This document shows positions 1 to 8,500 of a stretch of DNA of 64,000 nt, piece after piece; positions within the stretch are counted from its first letter, which is position 1, and each line of letters starts with the position of its first letter. The position numbers were made by a program, and so were the translations under genes. Source of the stretch: an uncultured Sphingomonas sp. (GTDB taxonomy: Bacteria; Pseudomonadota; Alphaproteobacteria; Sphingomonadales; Sphingomonadaceae); the NCBI GenBank assembly GCA_913775975.1, contig CAJYLQ010000037.1:1-64000 (forward strand), written 5' to 3'. The notes under the pieces are model-generated. The model was not told the DNA's origin and ran no database searches. It saw nothing but the letters and a program-made list of their open reading frames with translations.

Positions 1-378
1 CATGTGCCGCACCTGATCGCCTATTCGATCGTCGGCACCGCGAGCGACCTGGAAGAGGTGACGCAGAGCGAGGTCATCAAATTTTCGGCGGGCGGCTTCC
101 GCGACTTCACCCGCATCGCCGCGTCCGACCCGACGATGTGGCGCGACGTGTTCCTGAACAATCGCGAGGCGGTGTTGGAAATCCTGCAACGGCTGACCGA
201 GGACGTGACGATGCTGCAACGCGCGATCCGCTGGGGCGATGGCGACGCATTGTTCGACCTGTTCACGCGCACCCGCGCGATCCGCCGCTCGATCATCGCC
301 GAGGGGCAGGACGATCCCGCCGCCGACTTCGGGCGCCGGCACGACGATCCCGCCGTGGCCGACCGGCCACGGACCTGA
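1..378 (+). CDS. tyrA: Prephenate/cyclohexadienyl dehydrogenase, C-terminal part (partial)
   Basis: Partial gene: the frame is open from base 1 and ends at TGA 376-378. The ~125 visible residues are helical and contain PHLIAYSIVGTA, FSAGGFRDFTRIAASDPTMWRD and a following NREAVLEIL helix, which are characteristic of the C-terminal dimerisation domain of TyrA-type dehydrogenases. The family oxidises prephenate or arogenate with NAD(P)+ in tyrosine synthesis; the NAD-binding Rossmann domain lies outside the window. A polyketide synthase operon follows about 40 bp later on the same strand and may be co-transcribed. The family call is firm; which substrate it prefers cannot be read from this fragment. 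Confidence 0.88.
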   Translation, partial: HVPHLIAYSIVGTASDLEEVTQSEVIKFSAGGFRDFTRIAASDPTMWRDVFLNNREAVLEILQRLTEDVTMLQRAIRWGDGDALFDLFTRTRAIRRSIIAEGQDDPAADFGRRHDDPAVADRPRT

Positions 379-417
379 CCCCGCCCGGCCGCGTTCTTGC
401 GCGTGAAAGGCGCTGAC

Positions 418-1482
418 TTGTCCCCTTGCATCAATGCGATCGGCACCGCCGTGCCCGATCATGACATCCATGCCGCCTTCATCGACTGGGCCGGCGCGCG
501 GATCGCGCCCGGCTCCGGCCCGGCCTTTGCCCGGATGGCGCGGCGCGCGGGGATCGCGCATCGCTGGTCGGTGCTGCCCCCCGCCCCCGATGGCGGCGCG
601 CCGACCGCGCCGGGCGGCTTCTATGGCGTCGATCCGCTGCCCGGCACCGCCGCGCGCATGGACATCTATGCCGAGGCGGCGCCCGCGCTGGCCCTGCGCG
701 CCGTCGAGCGGCTGGGCGCGCAGGTGTCGCTGGACGGCATCACCCATCTGGTCGTGGCAAGCTGCACCGGCTTCGTCGCGCCCGGGCTGGACCAGATCGT
801 CGCGCGGCGGCTGGGCCTGCCGGGCAGCGTCGAGCGGCTGCTGGTCGGCTTCATGGGCTGTTACGCGGCGATCGCGGCGCTGCGCAGCGCGCGCCACATC
901 GTCCGGTCCGAACCCGCCGCGCGCGTGCTGGTGATCGCGTGCGAGCTGTCGACGCTGCACCTGCAGGATTCGGGCGAGGCGGAGGCGTTGCTGGCCCAGT
1001 TGCAGTTCGGCGACGGGGCGGCGGCGGCGCTCGTCACCGCCGATCCGGCGGGGTTCGTGCTCGATGCCCCCTTCGCCGCGACGCTGCCCGACAGCGATGC
1101 GCTGATCCGCTGGACGATCACCGATCGCGGCTTTGCGATGGTGCTGTCGGGCGAGGTGCCGCGCCGGATCGCGCTGGCGCTGGCCGACCCCGCCTTTGCC
1201 GAGGTCGTGACTGCCGGGCGCGGCGCGGCGGCGATCGACGGCTGGGCGGTCCATGCTGGCGGCCGGTCGATCCTGGACGCGGTGGAGGGCGCGCTGGCGC
1301 TGCCGCCGGACGCATTGGCGGCGGCGCGCGGCGTGCTGGCGGATCATGGCAACATGTCGTCCGCGACGCTGATGTTCACGCTCGCGCGGATGCTGGCGGG
1401 GCCGCCCGTCCGCCATGGCGTCGCGCTCGCCTTCGGCCCCGGCCTCGCCGCCGAGGGGCTGGGTTTCCGGAGCGTGGCATGA
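418..1482 (+). CDS. Type III polyketide synthase
   Basis: Chalcone/stilbene-synthase-like enzyme of about 354 residues, a normal length for the family. The catalytic triad is visible: Cys148 in GFMGCYAA, His279 in AVHAGG and Asn312 in DHGNMSSAT. Such enzymes extend a fatty acyl-CoA starter with malonyl-CoA and cyclise it to an alkylresorcinol or alkylpyrone. I chose TTG at 418 because GAAAGG lies 7 bases upstream; in-frame TTG 397 and GTG 403 are alternatives. Its stop overlaps the next ATG by 4 bp (ATGA), and the following methyltransferase and flavoprotein match the srsABC arrangement of Streptomyces griseus, which makes phenolic lipids. The actual product is inferred only. Confidence 0.9.
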   Translation: MSPCINAIGTAVPDHDIHAAFIDWAGARIAPGSGPAFARMARRAGIAHRWSVLPPAPDGGAPTAPGGFYGVDPLPGTAARMDIYAEAAPALALRAVERLGAQVSLDGITHLVVASCTGFVAPGLDQIVARRLGLPGSVERLLVGFMGCYAAIAALRSARHIVRSEPAARVLVIACELSTLHLQDSGEAEALLAQLQFGDGAAAALVTADPAGFVLDAPFAATLPDSDALIRWTITDRGFAMVLSGEVPRRIALALADPAFAEVVTAGRGAAAIDGWAVHAGGRSILDAVEGALALPPDALAAARGVLADHGNMSSATLMFTLARMLAGPPVRHGVALAFGPGLAAEGLGFRSVA

Positions 1483-2174
1483 GCCTGAAGGATCGCTGGT
1501 TCGCCGAGGAGCTGATGGACTCCGATGCGCTCGACCAGGCGACCTATGACGCGGTGATGGCCGACCTGGCGCGGGTCAACCGCGTGACGCTGGCGGCGCG
1601 GCCGACCATGGCCTTCCTGAAGCGGATCGCGCGCGGGCGGGATTCGCTGCGCATCCTGGACGTCGGTTTCGGCGATGGCGACATGCTGCGCCGGATCGAG
1701 CGCTGGGCGACGCGCGCGGGAATTGCGGTGGAGCTGGTGGGGATCGACATCAACCCGCGCAGCGCGGAGGCGGCGCGGCGGCACACGCCGCCGGGCTCCA
1801 CGATCCGCTGGCGCACCGGCGATTACGAAGAGATGGGGCGCGGCTGGGACGCGGTCATCAGCAGCCTGGTCGCGCATCACATGACCCATGCGCAGCTGAT
1901 CGCCTTCCTGCGGTGGATGGAGGGCCATGCGGCCGCCTGGTTCGTCAACGACCTGCACCGCCACGGTTTCGCGCATCGCGGCTTTCCGCTGCTCGCCCGG
2001 ATCGCGCGCTGGCATCCGATGGTGCGGCATGACGGCACGCTGTCCGTCGCGCGCAGCTTCCGCCCCGCCGACTGGCGCGCGCTGCTGGCGGAGGCAGGGA
2101 TCGCGGAGGCGCGGGTCGTGCGCGCCTTTCCGTTCCGGCTGTGCGTGGAAAGACGGTGGACGGGCGCGCGCTGA
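1479..2174 (+). CDS. SAM-dependent methyltransferase (class I, UbiE-like)
   Basis: A 231-residue class I methyltransferase. The SAM-binding glycine motif ILDVGFGDGD is at residues 59-68, an acidic strand end (VGIDIN) follows, and SSLVAHHMT and FVNDLHRHGF occupy the later motif positions. The ATG overlaps the polyketide synthase stop codon (ATGA), so translation is probably coupled. By analogy with SrsB-type enzymes it probably methylates the aromatic or pyrone product of the upstream synthase, but the substrate is inferred from position only. Its 3' end overlaps the start of the next gene by about 19-34 bp depending on the start used there. Confidence 0.85.
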   Translation: MSLKDRWFAEELMDSDALDQATYDAVMADLARVNRVTLAARPTMAFLKRIARGRDSLRILDVGFGDGDMLRRIERWATRAGIAVELVGIDINPRSAEAARRHTPPGSTIRWRTGDYEEMGRGWDAVISSLVAHHMTHAQLIAFLRWMEGHAAAWFVNDLHRHGFAHRGFPLLARIARWHPMVRHDGTLSVARSFRPADWRALLAEAGIAEARVVRAFPFRLCVERRWTGAR

Positions 2175-3238
2175 TCCTGGGCGGCGGCCCGGCGGGCTGC
2201 GCGGCGGCGATCGCGCTGGCGGCGGCGGGCGAACGGCCGCTGCTGGTAGAGCGAACGCGCGAGACGGGCGATGCGCTGTGCGGCGGGTTCCTCAGCTGGC
2301 GGTCGCTGGAGACGCTGGCCCAGCTGGGCATCGCGGCCGACACGCTCAATCGCGAACGGGTGGAGACGGTGCGGCTGTTCGCCGGCCGCCACCGGGCGGA
2401 GGCGCCGCTGCCCCGCCCTGCCCTGGCCGTATCGCGCCGGACCCTCGATACCGTGATGATGGCGCGTGCGCGGGAGGTCGCAGGCGTGGAGCGCGGCGTC
2501 ACCATCCGCGCGCTGGAGGGGGGCGCGGCGCGCACCGGCGATGGCGCGACGCTGCGGGCCGGGGCGCTGTTCCTCGCCACGGGCAAGCACGACGTGCGCG
2601 GTGCCGCGCGCCCGCAGGTGGACGCCGATCCGACGCTGGGCCTGCGCATCCGCCTGCCCGCCGCGCCCGCGCTCGATCGGCTGGTGGGACGGGCGGTGGA
2701 ACTGCACCTGTTCGCATCGGGCTATGCCGGGATCGCGCGGCAGGAGGACGGCAGCGTCAATGTCTGCATGGCGGTGCGCCGGTCGTGCCTGACGGCGGCG
2801 GGCGATCCGGCGCGGCTGCTGGCGGTGCTGGGCAAGGAATGCCCGGCGCTGGGCGAGCGGCTGGCCTTCGCGACCGGCACCGCCGCGATCGATGCCGTCG
2901 CCAACGTCCCCTATGGCTGGCGGCTGCACGACGGCACCGCCGGCCTGTTCCGGCTGGGCGACCAGGCGGCGGTCATCCCCTCGCTGGCGGGCGAGGGGAT
3001 GGGGATCGCGCTGGCGAGCGGCGTCATGGCGGCGCGTGCCTTCGCCCGGGGTGGCGCGGGGGCGGGCGCGACGTTCCAGCCCGCATTTGCGCGCCATGTC
3101 GCGCGGCCGATGCGCGTCGCGGGTGCGGCACGGCATCTGGCGGAATCGGCACCGGCATCCTCCCTCGTCGCGGTGCTGCCCGCGCCACTGATCGGGCTCG
3201 TCGCGCGCCTGACGCGCCTGCCCGCCGACCTCGCATGA
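2156..3238 (+). CDS. FAD-dependent oxidoreductase (geranylgeranyl-reductase/hydroxylase-like)
   Basis: A flavoprotein of about 360 residues with an N-terminal dinucleotide-binding motif (LILGGGPAGCAAAIA, starting near residue 6) and a later FAD motif FRLGDQAAVIPSLAGEGMG around residues 266-280, as in PHBH-type mono-oxygenases and geranylgeranyl reductases. GTG 2156 is chosen because it puts the Rossmann strand at the usual place; GTG 2141 is also in frame. It overlaps the methyltransferase and completes a three-gene operon. By analogy with SrsC it may hydroxylate or reduce the polyketide product; this is inference. Confidence 0.82.
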   Translation: MDGRALILGGGPAGCAAAIALAAAGERPLLVERTRETGDALCGGFLSWRSLETLAQLGIAADTLNRERVETVRLFAGRHRAEAPLPRPALAVSRRTLDTVMMARAREVAGVERGVTIRALEGGAARTGDGATLRAGALFLATGKHDVRGAARPQVDADPTLGLRIRLPAAPALDRLVGRAVELHLFASGYAGIARQEDGSVNVCMAVRRSCLTAAGDPARLLAVLGKECPALGERLAFATGTAAIDAVANVPYGWRLHDGTAGLFRLGDQAAVIPSLAGEGMGIALASGVMAARAFARGGAGAGATFQPAFARHVARPMRVAGAARHLAESAPASSLVAVLPAPLIGLVARLTRLPADLA

Positions 3239-3333
3239 CGGCATGACGACCGGCAACTGACGAAAGCGTAACCGGCGCGGCGTGCAAGGACGCTTGTGGC
3301 CGGCGGGGTTAACGCGTATTTCGCACGCCGCAC

Positions 3334-5511
3334 ATGGCCCGTTCGCCCTCCTCCCGCTCGTCCGGGGGCCGCCCGCCCCGCTCCTCCCGATCGCCATCGC
3401 GTTGGAAGCGCCGCCTTGGCCTTGCGATCAAGATCCTGCTGGGACTGGGCGTCGTCGCGTTCGGCGCGCTCGTCATCGCGGTCTATGTCGCGCGGTCGCA
3501 GCTGCCGAGTTTCGAGGAGCTGAAATCCTCCCCCAACGGCCAGATGATCCGCGTCCACGCCGCCGACGGCACGGTGATCGTGTCGCTCGGGCCAAGCTAT
3601 GGCGAATGGCTGCCGTACAACCGTATCCCCGAGGTAATGCGCGATGCGACGGTGGCGGTCGAGGACAGCCGCTTCCGCTCGCATCCCGGTGTCGACCCGA
3701 TCGGCATCGTCCGCTCGCTCTGGGTCAATTACGAGCGCGGCCGGCGGGTGCAGGGCGGGTCGACCATCACCCAGCAGCTGGCGCGCACCGTGTTCCTGTC
3801 GAGCCAGAAGAAGTTCGGCCGCAAGTTCCGCGAGGCGATCCTGGCGCTGGCGCTGGAACGCAGCTTCTCGAAGGACCAGATCCTCGAACTTTATCTGAAC
3901 AAGGTCTATTATGGCGGCGGCGCGTACGGCATCGACGCCGCATCCCGCAAGTTCTTCGGCCATGGCGCCGACCGGCTGAGCCTGGCCGAGGCGGCGGTGA
4001 TCGCCGGGCTGGTCAAGGCGCCGTCCAACTATTCCCCCACCGCCGACGCCGACGCCGCCAAGGGTCGCGCGGGCGTGGTGCTGCGCCAGATGGTCCGCAA
4101 CGGCTATATCACGCCGTCTCAGGCCGAGCAGGCCAATCCGGAGGGTATGAAGCTGGCGCCCGAGCCGCCGCAGAACAGCGCGCGCTATTTCACCGACTGG
4201 GCGCTGCCGCAGCTCGACATGCTGATCGACGAGACGCAGGCGCCGCTGGAGGTGTGGACGACGATCGATCCCGCGATGCAGCGCCAGGCCGACGCCGCGA
4301 TCCGCGCCAACGTGCCCGCCGGCGCGCAAGGCGCGCTCGTCTCGCTGGACCGCGACGGCGCGGTGCGCGCGATGGTCGGCGGCACCGACTACGTCACCTC
4401 GATCTACAACCGCGCGACGCAGGCGCAGCGGCAGCCCGGCTCCGCGTTCAAGCTGTTCGTCTATCTCGCGGCGCTGGAGGCGGGGCACAAGCCGGAGGAC
4501 GTCGTCGTCGACGAACCCGTCACGATCGACGGCTGGAGCCCGCGCAACGACAGCCGGCGCAATTCCGGCCCGGTGACGCTGCGCACCGCCTTCGCCTATT
4601 CGATCAACACGGTCGCGGCGAAGCTGGGCCAGGAGGTCGGCTTCAACACGGTCGCCGACATGGCGCGCCGGTTCGGCATCACGACGACGGTCAACACCCA
4701 CCCGTCGATGGTGCTGGGCACCAGCGACGTGCGGCTGATCGACATGACCCGCGCCTTCGCCTCCGTCGCGGCGAAGGGGGTGGCGGTGGTCCCCTATGGC
4801 ATCACCAAGGTGACCGCGAACGGCGAGACGATCTACACGCACGAGGTGGATCGCAGCCGCGTGCTCGTCGCGCCCTATGTCGCCGCGGAGATGACCGACC
4901 TGCTGCAGACGGCGGTGAACACCGGCACCGGGCGGCAGGCGCAGATCGGCCGGCCGGTCGCGGGCAAGACGGGCACGACCAGCAGCGAGAAGGACGGCTG
5001 GTTCCTGGGCTTTTCCAGCGGCCTGACGACGGGCGTGTGGATGGGCCGCGACGATGCCAAGCCGGTGCGCGGCCTGCATGGCGGCACCGCCCCCGCCCGC
5101 GCCTTCGCCGCGTTCATGAAGCCGGCGACGGCCAGCCGCCCGATCGAGCAGTTCGATACGCAGGTGACGCTGCCGGAATGGCAGATGGAGCCCGATGAGG
5201 AGAGCTATTTCGGCCAGCCCGACAATGGCAGCTTTGTCGACGAGAATGGCGGCCCCGCCGCGCAGCAGCCCGCCGATCCGAATCTCCCGGCCGACGCGCC
5301 CGAGGATCGCGCGCCGCCCGCGCGGACGCCGCAGCAGCAGCTGGACGACCTGATCGACAGCGTCTCGGGCCGCGATTCGCCCACCCCGCGCGAACCGCAG
5401 CGGCGCGAGGGCCCTCAGCAGCCCGGTACGGCTGCCGGTTCAGGCGCGGCCACGCCGCCGCGCCAGCCCGCCGTCCCCCGCCCCGGTCAGGACGCGCGGC
5501 CGATCCAGTGA
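3334..5511 (+). CDS. mrcA: Penicillin-binding protein 1A, bifunctional transglycosylase/transpeptidase
   Basis: 725-residue class A PBP that polymerises and cross-links peptidoglycan in the periplasm. It has a basic N-terminal tail, one membrane anchor (about residues 28-52), a GT51 domain with the catalytic Glu110 in VAVEDSRF and the QGGSTITQQLART motif, then a transpeptidase domain with Ser370-x-x-Lys373 (PGSAFKL), SIN at 423-425 and KTG at 545-547. The C-terminal ~90 residues are Pro/Gln-rich, low complexity and probably disordered. The 3' end overlaps the convergent metallopeptidase gene by about 25 bp. The call is certain at family level; 1A rather than another class A type is from length and architecture. 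Confidence 0.93.
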   Translation: MARSPSSRSSGGRPPRSSRSPSRWKRRLGLAIKILLGLGVVAFGALVIAVYVARSQLPSFEELKSSPNGQMIRVHAADGTVIVSLGPSYGEWLPYNRIPEVMRDATVAVEDSRFRSHPGVDPIGIVRSLWVNYERGRRVQGGSTITQQLARTVFLSSQKKFGRKFREAILALALERSFSKDQILELYLNKVYYGGGAYGIDAASRKFFGHGADRLSLAEAAVIAGLVKAPSNYSPTADADAAKGRAGVVLRQMVRNGYITPSQAEQANPEGMKLAPEPPQNSARYFTDWALPQLDMLIDETQAPLEVWTTIDPAMQRQADAAIRANVPAGAQGALVSLDRDGAVRAMVGGTDYVTSIYNRATQAQRQPGSAFKLFVYLAALEAGHKPEDVVVDEPVTIDGWSPRNDSRRNSGPVTLRTAFAYSINTVAAKLGQEVGFNTVADMARRFGITTTVNTHPSMVLGTSDVRLIDMTRAFASVAAKGVAVVPYGITKVTANGETIYTHEVDRSRVLVAPYVAAEMTDLLQTAVNTGTGRQAQIGRPVAGKTGTTSSEKDGWFLGFSSGLTTGVWMGRDDAKPVRGLHGGTAPARAFAAFMKPATASRPIEQFDTQVTLPEWQMEPDEESYFGQPDNGSFVDENGGPAAQQPADPNLPADAPEDRAPPARTPQQQLDDLIDSVSGRDSPTPREPQRREGPQQPGTAAGSGAATPPRQPAVPRPGQDARPIQ

Positions 5512-6161
5512 AGCGCGGCGCCGTGCGTGCGCAGCCACGCGCGCGACGGGGCCGGATCCTCGCCCAGCAGCGTCGCGGTCAGCGCGTGAAAGGCGGGGCC
5601 GTGGTTCATATGGACACGGTGCGCGACCTCGTGCGCGGCGGTGGCGCGGCGGACGAAGCCGGGCGCCAGGATCAGCCGCCAGCTGTAGCGGATGACGCCC
5701 GACGACGCGCAACTGCCCCAGCGGCGGCGCGGATCGCCGACCGCGACCTGCGCGACGGTGACGCCGGCCCGCGCGGCGTAGAATGCGGTATCCTCGGCGA
5801 GCACGCGCAGCGCCTCCGCCCGCAGCCACGCCTCGACGCGGCGGGGCAGCGTCTCTTCCGGGCCCGCGACGAGCAGCCGGTCGCCATCGCGCAGGACCGC
5901 GCGGCGCCGCCCCTCGTCCCGAACGATCGTCAACGGCGTATCGGCGACGGTCAGCGTCAGGCCGGGGGCATAGGGCTGCGGCCGGGGCAGGCGCGCGCGT
6001 TGCTCCGCCAGCCAGTCCGCCTTGCCCGCCGCCCAGGCGAGCGCGCTCTTCAACGCGGCGCGGCGCGGCAATACGAGACGCGCGCGGCCGCTCGCCGGGT
6101 CGATCGACAGCGTGCAGCGCCGCGCCGTGGGATGGCGGACGACATCGAGGTCCGCGATCAT
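5487..6161 (-). CDS. YgjP/SprT-like zinc metallopeptidase (DUF45 family)
   Basis: 224-residue protein with the zinc motif H177-E-V-A-H181 followed by His187 in MNHGPAFH, and the upstream family signature RRRWGSCAS at about residues 145-153. This is the YgjP-like domain of the M48-related DUF45 family, thought to be a cytosolic metallohydrolase whose substrate is unknown. The ATG at 6161 is chosen because the conserved region begins soon after it; longer in-frame starts run into the neighbouring gene. It lies just downstream of the YcgN-family gene on the same strand and is probably in the same transcript. Confidence 0.85.
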   Translation of the reverse strand: MIADLDVVRHPTARRCTLSIDPASGRARLVLPRRAALKSALAWAAGKADWLAEQRARLPRPQPYAPGLTLTVADTPLTIVRDEGRRRAVLRDGDRLLVAGPEETLPRRVEAWLRAEALRVLAEDTAFYAARAGVTVAQVAVGDPRRRWGSCASSGVIRYSWRLILAPGFVRRATAAHEVAHRVHMNHGPAFHALTATLLGEDPAPSRAWLRTHGAALHWIGRAS

Positions 6162-6171
6162 CGCGCGCGGA

Positions 6172-6609
6172 TCACAGCGTCCGGTCGACGAGGTGATCCT
6201 CCATGTCGCCGGCATCGTCCTCGCTGACCGTCCAGCCGCGCACCGACTGGCCCGCGCGGTGCACCGCCTCCCGGTCGCCGCAGACGAGATAGTGCCATTC
6301 GGGCAGCGGCTCGCCGGCGGCGCGCAGGCGATAGGCGCAGGTGGAGGGCAGCCAGTCGATCTGCCGGACATTGCCCGCCGTCAGCCGCACGCATTCGGGC
6401 ACATAGGCGCGGCGGTGGCGATAATCGGAGCAGAAGCCGGTGCGCCGGTCGAGCAGGCGGCAGGCGACGTTGGTGGGGAATACCTCTCCCGTCACCTCGT
6501 CCTCCAGCTTGTGGACGCAGCATTTGCCGCAGCCGTCGCACAGCGCCTCCCACTGCGCGCGGTCCAGACGGTCGATCGGCGTGTCGATCCAGAAACGCGA
6601 TTCGGTCAT
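6172..6609 (-). CDS. YcgN-family cysteine cluster protein (UPF0260)
   Basis: 145-residue protein with an N-terminal cysteine cluster (CDGCGKCC, followed by C in ACRLL and FCSDY), the hallmark of the zinc/iron-chelating CxxCxxCC family that includes E. coli YcgN. The biochemical role is not established. The start is fixed by an ATGA overlap with the stop of the upstream SCO1 gene (6606-6609), which implies translational coupling. A second in-frame ATG 9 bases upstream lies inside the sco1 coding region and is less likely. Confidence 0.85.
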   Translation of the reverse strand: MTESRFWIDTPIDRLDRAQWEALCDGCGKCCVHKLEDEVTGEVFPTNVACRLLDRRTGFCSDYRHRRAYVPECVRLTAGNVRQIDWLPSTCAYRLRAAGEPLPEWHYLVCGDREAVHRAGQSVRGWTVSEDDAGDMEDHLVDRTL

Positions 6610-7208
6610 TTCACCCAATGTTCGATCGTCTCCGCCACCGCGGCGGGGCCCTTGTCGGCGGGGACGAGCGCGATCGGCTTGTCATCCGGACCCATCAGAT
6701 AGGTCTGCCGGCTGTGATCGACCAGATAGCCGTCCTTCGTTCCGGCGGCGCGGGCGGCATAGACGCCATATTCCTGCCGCACCGCGTCGATCGCCGCCGC
6801 GCTGCCCGTCAGCCCGACGATGCGCGGATCGAACGCGCCGACGAACTGGCGCAGCACGGCGGGCGTGTCGCGCGCGGGATCGACGGTGATGAAGATCGGC
6901 ACCACCTTCGCCGCCAGGGCCGGGTCCTTCGCCGCGACCTGTTTCAGGCCGGCCGCGATCGCCTGCACATCGGTGGGGCAGACATCGGGGCAGAAGGTGT
7001 AGCCGAAATACACGAGCCTGTATTTGCCCGCGAAATCGCGATCGGTGACGGTCCGCCCGGTCTGGTCGGTCAGCGTGAAGGGGCCACCGATTCGCGCGCC
7101 GGCCAGCGGCGGCGCCTCGGCGGCCTGACCCGATGGCTGGCAGGCGCCCAGCATCAGCGCGGCGGCGGCGATTGCGACGGGGGCGAGCGAGAGGGGATGC
7201 GGCTTCAT
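6606..7208 (-). CDS. SCO1/SenC family copper-chaperone lipoprotein
   Basis: 200-residue thioredoxin-fold protein. A lipoprotein signal (lipobox LGAC, Cys23) anchors it to the outer face of the inner membrane or another membrane. The copper-binding Cys73-x-x-x-Cys77 pair in FCPDVCP and His165 in VDHSRQTY are all present. SCO proteins deliver copper to the CuA site of cytochrome c oxidase or act in thiol redox. GGTGGA sits just upstream of the ATG. Overlap with the YcgN gene suggests a two-gene metal-related operon; this is divergent from the ankyrin gene with only 68 bp between them. Confidence 0.92.
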   Translation of the reverse strand: MKPHPLSLAPVAIAAAALMLGACQPSGQAAEAPPLAGARIGGPFTLTDQTGRTVTDRDFAGKYRLVYFGYTFCPDVCPTDVQAIAAGLKQVAAKDPALAAKVVPIFITVDPARDTPAVLRQFVGAFDPRIVGLTGSAAAIDAVRQEYGVYAARAAGTKDGYLVDHSRQTYLMGPDDKPIALVPADKGPAAVAETIEHWVK

Positions 7209-7276
7209 CGCCGTCCACCCTTGATCTGGAACCCGCAGCCGCGCAAGCAGCAGGAGCCGTCCGAGGAATTTGCGCG

Positions 7277-7870
7277 ATGAAGACCCGTTTGCTGATCCCC
7301 GCCCTGCTGCTCGCCGCGACGCCCGCGATCGCGCAGCAGCAGTCCGAAAGCTACAAGTTCCTGCAGGCCGTGAAGGAGGCCAAGGGCAATGAGGTGATCG
7401 ACATGCTCGATCGCCCGGGCAGCAACGTCATCAACACCCGCGAAATCTCGTCGGGCGAGGGCGCGCTGCATATCGTGGTGAAGCGCGGCGACGACAAATA
7501 TCTGCGCTACCTGCTGCAGAAGAGCGCCGACCCGAATCTGCGCGACGGGCGCGGCAACACGCCGCTGCTGCTCGCCGTGCAGCTGGGCCAGCGCGAGCTG
7601 GTGCCGATCCTGCTCGCCGCGCGCGCCAACCCCAATCTGGGCAACCAGTCGGGCGTGACGCCGATCATCATGGCGGTGCAGAATCGCGATATCGACCTGG
7701 TGCGCGTGCTGCTGGCCGGCAAGGCGGACCCGGACCAGAAGGACCTGCTGGCGGGCAAGTCCGCGCGCGACTACGCCACGCAGGATCCGCGTGCCGGGGC
7801 GATCGCGAAGCTGCTGGCGGATACGCCCAAACAGGCACGGCCGGCGGTGGCGGGGCCCAAGCTGCGCTGA
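7277..7870 (+). CDS. Periplasmic ankyrin-repeat protein
   Basis: 197-residue protein with a Sec signal peptide (about residues 1-20, ending TPAIA-QQ) followed by ankyrin repeats: GEGALHIVVKRGDDKYLRYLL, GNTPLLLAVQLGQRELVPILL and GVTPIIMAVQNRDIDLVRVLL. Ankyrin repeats mediate protein-protein contacts; the partner is unknown. GAGGAA lies 8-10 bases before the ATG. It is divergent from sco1 and convergent with mmcB (3 bp apart), so it is probably a single-gene unit. Confidence 0.88.
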   Translation: MKTRLLIPALLLAATPAIAQQQSESYKFLQAVKEAKGNEVIDMLDRPGSNVINTREISSGEGALHIVVKRGDDKYLRYLLQKSADPNLRDGRGNTPLLLAVQLGQRELVPILLAARANPNLGNQSGVTPIIMAVQNRDIDLVRVLLAGKADPDQKDLLAGKSARDYATQDPRAGAIAKLLADTPKQARPAVAGPKLR

Positions 7871-7873
7871 CGC

Positions 7874-8371
7874 CTATCCCGCCAGCCCGGCGCCCTCTGG
7901 ATCGAGCATCGCGGAAAGGCGCCGGGCGGCGCGGCGCGCGAAGGCCAGCGTGCAGCGCCGGCGGACATGCGCGGCCAGCGGAGTCGTATGCGCCTCCCGC
8001 ACGATTTCCGCGTCGTAGCGGTCGGCGACGATGATGCCGGTCCGCGCGGGCAGGAAGGCGGGCGTATCGAGCGGGCGCAGGTCGAACCCCGCCGGCACCG
8101 CCCAGAAGAAGCGGTCGCAATGGTCCAGATAATCGGGCCATTTGCCGTCGCCCATCAGGTCCGCGCGCGATACCTTCACCTCGACGATCACGATCTGTCC
8201 GCGCGTGTCGAGCGCCATCAGGTCGGCGCGGCGCCCCCCCTCCAGCGACACTTCCGTCATCGGTGTCAGGTCGTGCCGCAGCAACAGCCGCGCGACGCCG
8301 CGCGTGACGTCGGCGGCGCAAAGGGCCGGGTCGGCGGGGTCCAGACAGGCGGGCGGCGCGATGTCGAGCAT
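7874..8371 (-). CDS. mmcB: MmcB family DNA repair protein
   Basis: About 165 residues with the signatures RRADLMALD and IVIVEVKVSRADLMGDGKWPDY, which resemble a restriction-endonuclease-like nuclease fold (acidic residue plus E-x-K) and match the alphaproteobacterial MmcB family (formerly DUF2161-like, PF06319). In Caulobacter mmcB is part of the LexA regulon and helps survival to mitomycin C. The ATG at 8371 is preferred because a perfect LexA box occupies 8384-8398; the longer start at 8389 would fall inside that box. The reading frame extends to 8440 with no better start. Confidence 0.85.
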   Translation of the reverse strand: MLDIAPPACLDPADPALCAADVTRGVARLLLRHDLTPMTEVSLEGGRRADLMALDTRGQIVIVEVKVSRADLMGDGKWPDYLDHCDRFFWAVPAGFDLRPLDTPAFLPARTGIIVADRYDAEIVREAHTTPLAAHVRRRCTLAFARRAARRLSAMLDPEGAGLAG

Positions 8372-8383
8372 CGCCCGATCATA

Positions 8384-8398
8384 GAACATCGTGCGAAC
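8384..8398 (-). promoter_or_regulatory. LexA (SOS) box upstream of mmcB
   Basis: Read on the minus strand the site is GTTC-N7-GTTC (GTTCGCACGATGTTC), an exact match to the alphaproteobacterial LexA consensus. It ends 13 bases before the preferred mmcB start, which is consistent with repression of mmcB by LexA. Confidence 0.85.
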
Positions 8399-8452
8399 AT
8401 CGCAAGCAGGACGGGCGGAGGCGTGGATGACGTCACGCAATCCAAGCCAAAT

Positions 8453-8472
8453 TTATCCGCCTGTTAGGATAA
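8453..8472. repeat. Inverted repeat in the mmcB / GGDEF intergenic region
   Basis: TTATCC, 8 bases, GGATAA: a perfect 6-bp inverted repeat in an otherwise short divergent promoter region. It may be an operator or a weak hairpin. No factor is assigned. Confidence 0.4.
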
Positions 8473-8500
8473 CGCGTTCACAAGGCCGTTTCCTGCCCCG

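Noticed and set aside
2911..5079. A 722-residue minus-strand frame opposite the PBP1A gene
   Set aside because: Low-complexity Arg-rich translation with no motifs; the plus-strand PBP has all its catalytic motifs.
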